The notes below the pieces were generated by a model. That model saw only the letters and a list, made by a program, of their open reading frames with translations, had not been told where the DNA came from and made no database searches. A stretch of 64,000 nt of DNA. Origin: Siphlonurus alternatus (lineage: Eukaryota > Arthropoda > Insecta > Ephemeroptera > Siphlonuridae). A program made the translations under genes and the position numbers. This document shows, in pieces, positions 10,897-20,216 of this stretch (its first letter is position 1; every line of letters begins with the position of its first letter). The stretch covers positions 62,001-126,000 of the forward strand of contig OX463787.1 in NCBI GenBank assembly GCA_949825025.1, in the 5' to 3' direction.

Positions 10897-10982
<86 letters not shown>
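10897..10982. repeat. (TA)n microsatellite (U1)
   Basis: An uninterrupted run of AT dinucleotides right of the hAT-like element. It is the expanded remainder of the target microsatellite. Confidence 0.95.
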
Positions 10983-10984
<2 letters not shown>

Positions 10985-11112
10985 CATAAATTATCCTCCT
11001 TATTTTAAATTACTGCAGATTAATTGATGATTTCGCCATTATACTGCATTGTAAATATTTTATAAGCAAAGACATGCATTAATAAAGGGATCATACAGAC
11101 CTTAACTTACAA

Positions 11113-11451
11113 ATGGACAACCTAAATGAAAAATTTTTATTGCAGAAATGCATAGAGGGTACCAAATTATGCTACACTGAATTTTTTCAGATTTTTTTTT
11201 TTTTTTTGAAATTCAGAACGATTTTTTAATTATTGTTGAAAGTACGGCCACGCCCCCTGGAGGCGTTAATAGGCGTCTCGGTCTTATCCTTTTTATTAAG
11301 GATTCAGGGGTGCCAACTTAGCTTACAGAACTTTCAAAAATTATTTAAAAATAGTTCTGGGTCTCAAAAAAATCTGAAAAAATTCAGAGTTGCATAATTT
11401 AGTGCCCTCTATTCATTTCTGCAATAAATCTTTTTCATGCAGGTTGTCCAT
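11113..11451. mobile_element. Fold-back element with ATGGACAACCT ends (U1)
   Basis: Left end ATGGACAACCTAAATGAAAA, right end complement with few changes. The arms continue through TTTATTGCAGAAATGCATAG and GGTACCAAATTATGC. The middle is GC-richer (about 11238-11275). A related, interrupted copy spans about 460-1085 in the W1 intron. Present in U1, U2, U3 and U5. Confidence 0.7.
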
Positions 11452-11555
11452 TAGACAGACACTACCGGTAGCGTAAGTGTTGCTAAGTAAATCACGAAAT
11501 TTGCATTACGACTTTCAAATTCAGGTATAATAATTCTTTAGTTATTTATTTGTAT

Positions 11556-11798
11556 TTAATATTCAAAACAGACTATACTGATCAGGCAGTCCAATTGCAA
11601 AGCACACAATAGTTTAAAGAATAAAATAGTGGAAATTAAATAAAAAAAGTATTTAACTAACAAGCAATATGTATTATACAGTATAATATATTCTTCGTCA
11701 AGCAACGAAAGGTTACGATGAACTATGGAGCTGACGTGCTTCTCTTGCAGCCTTATCACTTGCAATATATAGTCAATTGCAACTTGTGAAGGCGACAT
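11556..11798 (-). CDS. Short conserved open frame of unknown meaning (80 codons)
   Basis: The frame starts MSPSQVAIDYILQVIRLQ and continues EKHVSSIVHRNLSLLDEE before becoming AT-rich and hydrophobic. It is present unchanged in U2 and U3. U5 (about 59640-59860) differs by at least two amino-acid-changing substitutions, plus indels downstream. The first 37 codons have ordinary amino-acid composition and could be a relic exon, but no splice signals or family were recognised. Most likely it is not a gene. Confidence 0.2.
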   Translation of the reverse strand: MSPSQVAIDYILQVIRLQEKHVSSIVHRNLSLLDEEYIILYNTYCLLVKYFFYLISTILFFKLLCALQLDCLISIVCFEY

Positions 11799-12225
11799 TA
11801 ATATTATATTGTTTAATGTAATTATTACGCCTTTATTAATTTTTTAATCATAATTTTTATGTACTGTATCACATAAATCATTTAATCTAAATTAACTATG
11901 TTATATTAATATAATTCAGTCTCAAAAACGTGTTACGTTTGTATCAGTTTGGCTTCGATCACAATCATTAATTATATTATATCGATTATAGTAAAATGCA
12001 ATTACATAACAGCAACAAAATAATTTGCAATAACCAAGAGGAGGTTTAATATAATTACATGAAAAAATACAGTAAATTAACCAAACTTATTATTATTATT
12101 ATTATATTTAAATTTGAAATTTATTAATATTCATAAAATTATGCAAAGTAAAAATTACGTAAAAAGATGTAAAAATAAAAGTTTTCATTTCAAATACTTT
12201 TATAATAAATTTAATTCTCATTTAA

Positions 12226-12685
12226 GGTATAACCTGAGAATTTGTCTGTCAAGGTCAAGAGGCGTGGCTACACCTGCTAATCTGACAACACTGTTGCAAT
12301 AGTAATGCGAATAAAAGATTAGGAGGGGGTGGTAAGTACAGTCCTTGAGAGCGTTGCCAAGTTTCTTAGGACATATCAGAAACGATCATCGCCACGGTTC
12401 GAAATATATGAAAACTATTCAGAAAAATAGTCCAAAAATTTAGCTTTTAATCCATGTAAAATTCTAAAAAAATTCTCGAGCCGTTTTTGTGCAATGTTGA
12501 TTTAAAAATTTAACATTGAAAGGATACAAAATACACATTTGAATAAATTAATTATAATTAAACCAACGGTTAAAAAAATCTAAAAAAAATCAGTAGTATT
12601 TGGACAATTGTTGTAAGTCTACCAAATTAATTTCAAGAACATCTGTCGATACGACTTTTTTCGTCCGAATATCTCAGGTTAAGCC
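12226..12685. mobile_element. 460-bp TTAA element with GGYWTAACCTGAG ends (U1)
   Basis: Left end GGTATAACCTGAG, right end CTCAGGTTAAGCC, flanked by TTAA (12222-12225, 12686-12689). U3 has the empty site with a single TTAA at 43269-43272. TTAA duplications are characteristic of piggyBac-type transposition; no transposase is encoded. Confidence 0.85.
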
Positions 12686-13171
12686 TTAAAATATTGCGGA
12701 TTTTTTCAAAGCTATAAATAATGCAAATATAATCTGAAGCAATTAAGTCACTGACTGAATCATTGTTCACGTTTCGACCTATTTATTAAAGATTTTTAAA
12801 TTAATTATAATTATAATCGATCAACATATAATTTTCTTTCCTTGTTGTTATAATGAAACTTCTATACTCTCAATTCTAACAATTTAAACTACATAATTTT
12901 AACATAATCCATCGCAATATTATACCACAACACTTTCTGCAATTTCAAAAAATTACAAAATACAATAAGAATCTATAAATAACATTTCAAGGTAATAATA
13001 AAATCCCGTTTTATTATATGATTTGTATTTGCAATCTAAGGCGGCCAGCTCACGTGACCACCGAGGTCACACAAAACTTCGTGAAGGATTTCCGGCGTTC
13101 GTCTTATCGCCGTGACTCACCTTCTCCCGTCAAAACTTTTAAACCTGAACGAAACGACCAGCTATAGATAA

Positions 13172-13240
13172 GCCACGGTGGCCTAGTGCAAGAATGCCCG
13201 CCTGGCATGCAAGAGGCTCCAGGTTCAAAACGTACCTCCA
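13172..13240 (+). repeat. tRNA-derived SINE-like head (U1)
   Basis: GTGGCCTAGTGC resembles an A box and GGTTCAAAACG a B box, with an anticodon-arm-like segment between them (GCCTGGCATGCAAGAGGC; five pairs possible with one mismatch here). It is preceded by about 135 bp of conserved GC-rich sequence from 13038. A short A-rich block follows rather than a poly-A tail. Copies in U4 and U5 have the intact arm (GCCTCGCATGCAAGAGGC) and GGTTCAAAACC. Confidence 0.6.
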
Positions 13241-13440
13241 GCACGACTTTTCCACCAACCGGGGGGCAGTGGAAGAGGAACACGAGACAGGAGGAGTTTT
13301 TAAATTTCAAAATTGAAAACTACCCCGAACAAAAAATACATGGCAAAAATTTTAACTATACCTGTTTTACGTGCTACATATACCACCTTAGTTAAACGTA
13401 GTTAAGCTAAATGTGGTTAAAAACCTGACTAACTGCTTAG

Positions 13441-13993
13441 TGAATCGTGTCCATTAAGAGTAATATATTTAAGCTCTAAACGATGATTTTTAAATCGATG
13501 AAGGCTACCAATAACAAAAGTATCTTTTTGAGGTTTAAACTAACTTTCTTTTCATTGGTCAATTCCAACCAATGGAATTTAACGTTAATTTAAAAGTTGA
13601 ATTTTTTCTACTCTGTGATTGGCTCATCACGTTGGTTAGCAACCAATCACAAAAAAATCAACAACTACTTTGGAGCAAATCAGAAATTAGAAACAAAAAC
13701 AGTACCAGAAAATAATGCATATCCCTGATTATTAGAATATAATTCTGCCCCCTAGCGTTGCCAAGGTCATTTTTTGAGTTGCAACTAAATTAAAATAGCC
13801 CAGCATTTCTAATGTCTATCCTGTCACTAGCATCACCAAGGGGTTCAAAAACGATAGATCCATACTACCTAAAATGTATAATTAACATTTTTAAAGTTAT
13901 TTTCCTTAATAATTTTTGTCACGAAAAAGCATTAATAACCGAAGCAGATAAATTAAAAACACGTAAAAACACTTCACTATTGTGGAAACAGAC
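13441..13993. other. Relic dynein-gene flanking sequence (U1)
   Basis: TCTATCCTGTCACTAGCATCACC and AAGGGGTTCAAA, and the TTTTCATTGGTCAATTCCAACC block, match the sequence 3' of the dynein exon at 54430-54935. This part of U therefore derives from the same neighbourhood. Confidence 0.6.
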
Positions 13994-14159
13994 CTTGAGA
14001 GCGGGCGACAGGTTCTAGTCCTTCCTTGTCCAGCGGGATGTGTCGCAGGTGGCTCAAGATGCTCTCAACCATCATCTACGTTGAAAGATCGTCATCGCTG
14101 AACCACACCATCCCTCAGCCAGACACGGTCATCAGCATCCCAGACTTGAGGTGTTGGAC
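13994..14159 (-). pseudogene. DYNC1H1: Decayed cytoplasmic dynein heavy-chain exon (U1)
   Basis: Reading from 14159 the frame gives VQHLKSGMLMTVSG, stop, GMVWFSDDDLST, stop, MMVESILSHLRHIPLD. It aligns with the exon at 54936-55130 and with the dynein string [20 protein letters not shown]. It is 166 bp against 195 bp, so about 29 bp are missing near the 3' end. In-frame TGA and TAG codons exclude function. Acceptor (ctggcag) and donor (gtctgt) bases are still visible, as is homologous intron sequence on both sides. It is therefore a genomic duplicate and not a retrocopy. Confidence 0.85.
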
Positions 14160-15722
14160 CTGCCAGACACAGAAACATGTCAGGTGAGAAAGGAGAAAAT
14201 GTCATAAAGGATGAATCTCAGTAGGTTGAGATCTTGCAATCGTACTGCCTGAATGCAACAAGACTTGCAGGGGACTTGGAACTCACCATTAATAGGTGGC
14301 ATACAAATTTTGAAGCAAATCTGTGTTATCAGTTTTGTGAAAACTGAGGTAGAAGTTTAACATTGGCCTTATGGACGAAAACCGGAAATGGAGCTGTTGT
14401 AAGAAAGCTGCAAGGTTTGAATTTGCTCAAACCATAAGTGATTAAGTTTTAGAACATTCTCGATTTTTTAAAATTTATTTCATTCAATTCTTTTGCAGGG
14501 AAACATTCTTTGACTACAGCAGTAACTGAGATTTATCGTTAATCATTACTATTATAACGAAAGAGGAACCATTAGTGTTGGATATATAAATTTAATGAAA
14601 TAGATAGGGACAAAATACCAACAAACCTTACCACAACGAAATGTCCACAGCAAATGAATCTTGATAGCACTTACAAATACTTATTGACACGTTTTGACCA
14701 GCAATTAATGATGTGGTCTTTTTCAATCACAGAAAAATAATGCTACAAGTGCTCTTTGGCAGGAAAATTTTCTCCATAAGCCACCATGTTAGAAAATTTG
14801 AATTTTTTCTCGGTAACTGTTACAGCAATGAATTTGAAACCATCTCCTACGCCCCCTGATAATGAACCAAGAACTAATTTTTCAATTTTTAGCAATTTTT
14901 TTAATATTTTGTTCAGGGGGCGAGACTACACACTAGGGTTTGAAGCAAATAAAAATGCTTCTACCTGCCTGCCAGCTGATTTCTTCCCACTATAGTAGGA
15001 AGGTCAGACCTTTTCAACGTTATTTCATGTTAAGGGATCAGCTGTAGTGGTAAAAGGAGAAACTTTTTTTTGTCTCAGCGCGGAGGGTGTAGAAGAGCGA
15101 GCGTTAGCTTTCCATAGAATATAGTTCAGTGATTCTGTTCCATAATTTTGCGTGTATGTTTCTATGTCTAATTATGTATCTATTTATTTATGTATAATCA
15201 TATCTGTACACTATTTGTGTTTAATAAAACCAAGAACTAATTTTTCTCTAAAATTTCTTGTATGCCAAAAAAGCAATTTCAATTTTTTTACATAGGCTAG
15301 CTTAGATAGGACGGTGGGAACACCACAAAATCAGCTGACTTAAAGACTCCAATTAATCGGAATAAAATTGTAAATAAAAAAATATATAAATAAAATGCTT
15401 TCTCAATACACTGTTAAGAAGCAATCAATGGTGGTAACAAACCATTGTTTATAATGTCTGTCGCATGAAGCCTTTTTCATTGTTAAACATGGGACGATGT
15501 AGTGTCTGATTTCACCACCAGAGCAGAGAACGTAATGACATTGTTGGCGCTAGTCAACACTCAACAATTACCCTTAAGTTAACATGTAAATCAACCGTCC
15601 CATGTTTGTTTTTCACTTCACGTGACAGACATTACCAACAATAATTTGTTAACTAACAACGAGTAGAGCTCCACGGTTACTGAAGGAGACGATTATCCTG
15701 ATGTGACTGAGGGAACACTCAC
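14160..15722. other. Unit U spacer between the two relic exons
   Basis: It starts with remnant dynein intron (CAGGTGAGAAAGGAGA, as at 55143). Then comes unassigned sequence, a block at about 14915-15110 (GGGGCGAGACTACACACTAGGG, GGAAGGTCAGACCTTTT) that is repeated at 54028-54230, and WDR62-intron-like sequence at about 15480-15650 (GTCCCATGTTTG, ACAGACATTACCAACA). No gene. Confidence 0.5.
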
Positions 15723-15826
15723 GTTTCTCTGATGGACGGTCAGGTTTGATGTCGTCTCTCGAACACGAAGCTACTGGGCGGCTCACATCCTTCGGCTAGG
15801 TTGGGGTGCATTTCACTTGCCATCCT
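15723..15826 (-). pseudogene. Wdr62: Decayed WDR62 exon (U1)
   Basis: Homologous to the exon at 4638-4838: the donor gtgagt after CAGAGAAAC, and the stretches AGCCGAAGGATGTGAGCC and TTCGTGTTCGAGAGACGAC match CTAGCGGAGGGATGTGAACC and TTCGTGACGTGCTCGAGCGACGAC. About half the exon is lost and the frame is disrupted. The neighbouring 5' sequence TTATCCTGATGTGACTGAGGGAAC also matches the WDR62 intron at 4610-4632. Confidence 0.75.
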
Positions 15827-15881
15827 GTGAGAGAGAGAGAGAGAGAGAGTGTTAGGATCTTCTCATACAGGAAATTGCCCA

Positions 15882-16045
15882 ACAGCAAGTCCAATGGAAC
15901 CAGCTCGTCGTCAGGAGTCCATTGAACTGGCTACTGAACCTTCTATGATGAATTTCTTTTTGTTATTCATGGAAGGAATTGTCATAGCTAGAGGGTTCAG
16001 TAGCCAGTCCAATGGAACCAGCTCGTCGTCAGGAGTCCATAAATT
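15882..16045. repeat. Pair of CAGTAGCCAGT hairpin modules (U1)
   Basis: The module at 15882-15936 has a damaged left arm and an intact right arm (CCATTGAACTGGCTACTG). The one at 15998-16045 has an intact left arm and has lost the right. They follow a (GA)n run at 15828-15849. The modules sit about 50 bp from the relic WDR62 exon, whereas in W1 they flank different exons. Confidence 0.65.
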
Positions 16046-16322
16046 GAAGCTATAGTATGCGCAATGCATACTGCTTTTATGTACTTAAAAAATATACAGC
16101 AACATACTGCAATTGGAATTAAATATACTTTGCTTGCAAAATTGGACCGTGCAGATATCATGAAAGAAGAAAAATTTTGGATTGAAGATTTTACGAAAGA
16201 AAAGGATTCAAATAAGATAAATTTTAATTTTGAATGTTACTTTTACAGCAGAATTCGGCTTATAAGATCTTTGCAAATTAATTATATCTAGTCCCATGTT
16301 TCTGTACAACACACTACATACA

Positions 16323-16454
16323 TATAGTAGAACCATCATATGGTCAGCGCTGTCACTTTGACGAGGCAAGCCGGCAGCTAGCTGGTATGGAGCCTGCAGC
16401 CGCCGGCTTGGCTCGTCAAAGTGACAGCGCTGACCATATGATGGTTCTACTATA
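16323..16454. repeat. 132-bp near-perfect palindrome (U1)
   Basis: Outer arms TATAGTAGAACCATCATATG and its exact complement continue through GTCAGCGCTGTCACTTTGACGAG for about 50 bp, with a GC-rich centre. Ends reading TATAG...CTATA suggest a MITE at a TA target, but all copies are filled, so this cannot be checked here. Confidence 0.8.
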
Positions 16455-16929
16455 GTATCATATCATATATTATGTAGTGTTAGTATTAGATTGGTACAAA
16501 GAAGCCCCCGAATACAAAGCAGAAGAAAGCAGAAATATGACATGGCTACAGTATGCATACTGTATCATACTGTATTCATTGCATACAACTCCGCCAGGCC
16601 CAAGACGGTATGCATACAGTTTACAGCGTGATACAGTAATGCAGTAAGACTAATAAATGAGTCGAAATATCATAAAATAGGTTCAGCATATAACAAAATA
16701 CATGCATTTACTTACAGTAATAAGTAATCACCAAAAATAGTCTAAAAAAAGATATTATTTCGGGAGAAAAAGTTACCGGCTAATATTTAACATGGCGGAA
16801 TGCGCAAGTTTATTTACGAAATGATAGTACAGTCTATGGCAAAATAAAACAAATATAAATTAAAATGTCACTATATTATCGAATCATCTAAAAATCAAAA
16901 TTAATACAGTTTTAATGCAAAATTATTAA

Positions 16930-17294
16930 GGTAGAGATAATACGGATCAGCTGGCCCAATGCTAAAAAATTCCCATTCATAAAAATTATGAAAAAAATTT
17001 AAAATGTTCTCCTCTACATCCCCTATCAGTAGGTAAAATATCAGGTATACAAAAACGAGCTAGTTTTCGAGTTATTAATTTTCAAAGTTGACCAATTTAA
17101 CATGGAAGTCCCATTTCTCCATGTTAAATTAGTCAACTTTAAAAATTAATAACTCGAAAACTAGCTCGTTTTTGTATACCTGATATTTTACCTACTGATA
17201 GGGGATGTAGAGGAGAACATTTTAAATTTTTTTCATAATTTTTATGAATGGGATTTTTTTAGCATTGGGCCAGCTGATCCGTATTATCTCTACC
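16930..17294. mobile_element. TTAA-flanked fold-back element unique to U1
   Basis: TTAA at 16926-16929 and 17295-17298. The ends GGTAGAGATAATACGGATC and complement are perfect. The element is an almost perfect palindrome of 365 bp. U2 (about 28333) and U3 (about 47997) have the empty site with one TTAA. This is the clearest proof of TTAA duplication for the family. Confidence 0.9.
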
Positions 17295-17994
17295 TTAATA
17301 TTCTTTTTATTAGAATAATTTTTTCACCTTTAAAAATGTGATTTACTAATGAATAATGAGTTTTTTCAAATGAATTGGAAACAGTAGTAACAAATTCATT
17401 GTGCGTAGTACTGTACAGGCTGAAAGGACTGGCGATTATTCGAGGGGAAGTAACTGTACTATATCGACAAATATCAATACAATTATAGATTTTAGAAAAT
17501 TAAGGCGCCTACCTTTCAAATAATTTTTCTTTTCTTTTTTATAATTTCCATTTTCTCATGTGACGCGATCAATTAATGTCTGCAATTTTATTAGACAAAA
17601 GATGGGGTAATTTCTCATCTGTTTGCAAAAATTTTGATGGTGATTGGATGAAGGATGAATGTAGTCGGAACAACAACAACCGTTGAAAAATATTAAAAAG
17701 AAAATGAAAAAGAAAATATATGCGCCTATATAATTACAAAAGATATAGAAATTAATGCAGAAATTTTAGAATTTGATTTTTTTCAAGAGAAAATACAAAT
17801 AATATAGTCACAAAAAAAAGAAGACTTCCCAAAGATTGACATAATAGGAAAATTTTTACAATATTTTTTCCAATAAAAAATTGAAATTAATTTTATTTAG
17901 ATCGAAGATCTCGAAATTATTTAAAGAAAGAAAAATCTGCCAAGTTTACCATGCAGAAAGATATGAAAGTATGATTATTGTCACTGATCTTAGG

Positions 17995-18330
17995 AGAAGG
18001 TGAATCACTCTGAAAATTTTATTATAGTAAACCTTCCTTAATTTTATTATAAATTTTCATGCAGCAAAAAAAAAAAAAAAAAAAATGGAGCAAAAATATT
18101 GTGGTGAGAATATCATTGGAAATACAGCGGCCATTAGTTAAATCAAATCAGCATGATTTTCAACTAAAAAAAAAATTAAATTCTCAAAAACTGGACCAAA
18201 TAATAATTTTTTTTAATGAGATCGAGAGTGAAGTCATTTTGTTATTTATGATTTGATCTAACCCTATGTATTATATGATCTAACTTTTAAACTTTTTTGC
18301 TAACAAAACTAATTACAATAGTGACAATAA
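17995..18330. repeat. Inverted copy of WDR62 intron sequence (U1)
   Basis: Its reverse complement matches 5020-5300: TTTTTTAGTTGAAAA-CATGC, CTAATGGCCGC-ATTTCCAAT, ATT-TTGCTCCATTTT, AAGGAAGGTTTACTATAA and TTTTCAG-GTGA. An A-run at 18065-18084 is an expansion specific to this copy. The small plus-strand frame over it (18059-18256) is an accident of the inversion. Confidence 0.7.
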
Positions 18331-18472
18331 TCCTTAATGCTTGCTATCTATTATACAACACAATTATAATAAAACTGAATACAACACTATTATACTACCC
18401 CTGGGGGTAGGCAGCTCAAAGTACGCCACTCGCAGCAGCAACTGCAGCAAAAATTCTGATTTTTTTTTTTTA

Positions 18473-18769
18473 GAGGCAGATATTAGAGCCTAAAGCCATA
18501 GAAAAAATTTCAAAACAATTTAACGAGCCGCTTTTTTTTAAATTAAATTCTTAGTTTGTCTCTCCATGGGAAATTAAAAACCAATGCTGAAAATAAAAAA
18601 TATAAATTAAAAAAAATCGGCTCGTTAAATTGTTTTGAAATTTTTTCTATGGCTTTAAGGCACTAATATCTGCCTCTCAAAAAAATTTCAGAATTTTTGT
18701 GAATTTGCTAAGGTTTACATGTTAATCAAAGGGGAGTACGCTGAACAGCTGTTCGGCGTTTACTCTGCC
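18473..18769. mobile_element. Fold-back element, right end GAACAGCTGTTC, partly degraded (U1)
   Basis: Arms AGAGGCAGATATTAGAGCC..GAAAAAATTTCAAAACAATT and their complement at 18618-18678. The right end is followed by TTAA (18770-18773). The left outer end is not recognisable. It is related to 56827-57580, in opposite orientation. Confidence 0.6.
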
Positions 18770-19889
18770 TTAAATCAAGGGGAAAGACACTGTGATTTCA
18801 CATGAAGTTTTTCCATATCTTAATACTGTATGTATCTTTCTTGCTTGTGTGTTTACTATTTTTAGGACTATAAAAATCACAGTGTTTTGTGTAATACCAT
18901 TTCAAAGATTTTTGGCGTTTAAGAGGAAATAACACGCAGTTTATGAAATAAAACGTTATCACTCTATAAATTTTTTTTATCTAATATTTTCCTCTACTTA
19001 GCATGTGCATGAAAAAATTAATAAATTACAAGGTTTATTATTCTTTATTTTCAATCAAGATGTATGAAGTAATATAGGGTTACGTAACAAAATACTCAAA
19101 ATAAATATTTTATTTTTTATTTATTTTTTTTTTATATTAAAAGTTGGATGTTTAGCTTTCCTTCCAGAGAAACATAGGCAATTAAAAAAAATCCATTGCA
19201 TTAGTTAATATTAGCTGTAAAACAAATAAATGTTGCAGCTTTCAATTTTCCAATGAAACAAATATAGATTTGAATTTCCATCCCACCATGATACATTGTA
19301 CCATGAATTATTGCAAATAATTTACGAGTTAAAATAAATGAAATTTTGGGATTATATAGCACTAATTGAGTTCTTTTAATTTCACTTAATTTTTGAATCC
19401 TTGCAGCAAAACTTGCAGGTTTGGGGAGGAGGGGAGCGCTGCTCTCATGTGTTTCATGTTATTTGAAATTGAAGATACTGAGCTGGAGCAAAACTTTTTA
19501 CGGTACTAATTAGCACTAATCGAGCACTAATTATTGCACCCAAAATTGGAATTATATAGTACTGTAAGTGGGGAGGCTGCCTTGAAGTGGGCCCCCATCA
19601 TTCAAATTTGATTTGAACTTGTGTTTAGAGGAGGGCTGATGTGTGTCATACGGCACTAATTAGCACTAATTGAGCACTTATTACTGCACCTAATTTTGGA
19701 ATTAGTGCTGAAAGTTGGGGGGCTCACTTCACGTACATTAGAGAGTGTTCTCCCGATTTAATTATATAAATTTTTTGTGTAGATTAAAGTAATGAAAAGC
19801 TAGGTGTGGGTAATAGACAATTTTTTTTTTTTTTTTTTCAATTTACAGGACCTTGAGTTACGTCATGATGTCAACCCTTTTATGGTTAA

Positions 19890-20216
19890 GGTAACACGCC
19901 TAATATTAAAAAAAAAAAAAAAACTGAAACACCTGAAAATTAGATAATGTTCTCCTTTACATCAGTAGCTAAAATATCAGGTATATTATACAAATTCGAG
20001 CTAGTTTTGGAGTTATGAATTTTTAAAATTGACATTTTTAAAATTAAAACCATGGAAAAATATGGAATTTCTATGTTAATTTAGTCAAATTAGCTCGAAT
20101 TTGTACACCTGATATTTTATCTACTGATAGGGGATGAAGAGGAGAACATATTATTTAGTTTTTTCATAATTTTCATGCGAGGTATTTTTTTTTAACATTG
20201 GGCGTATTATTTTCTC
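19890..20216. mobile_element. TTAA-flanked fold-back, U2 copy of 6738-7067
   Basis: TTAA at 19886-19889 and 20217-20220. The sequence differs from the U1 copy by poly-A/T lengths and a few substitutions. Confidence 0.7.

Larger units (their letters stand above)
5805..18965. repeat. Tandem unit U1
   Basis: About 13.2 kb, repeated as U2 (18966 on), U3 (36852 on), the condensed U4 (49478 on) and U5 (56206 on). The junction into U2 is at the shared string TTTTTTTTATCTAATATTTTCC. It contains mobile elements, relic exons of dynein and WDR62, a SINE-like head and microsatellites. No intact gene was found. The short frames shared between copies carry no recognisable domain. Confidence 0.85.

Noticed and set aside
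10815..11027. Open frame of repeated Ile-Tyr
   Set aside because: It is the (TA)n microsatellite read as codons. The same applies to 21617-21844 and the frames at 60041-60330.
13172..13240. A functional tRNA gene
   Set aside because: A and B boxes are recognisable, but no acceptor-stem pairing was found, and the anticodon loop is eight bases with a mismatch in the stem.
13104..13395. Overlapping frames on both strands repeated in all units
   Set aside because: They cover the SINE-like region and its flank; conservation follows from duplication and GC content.
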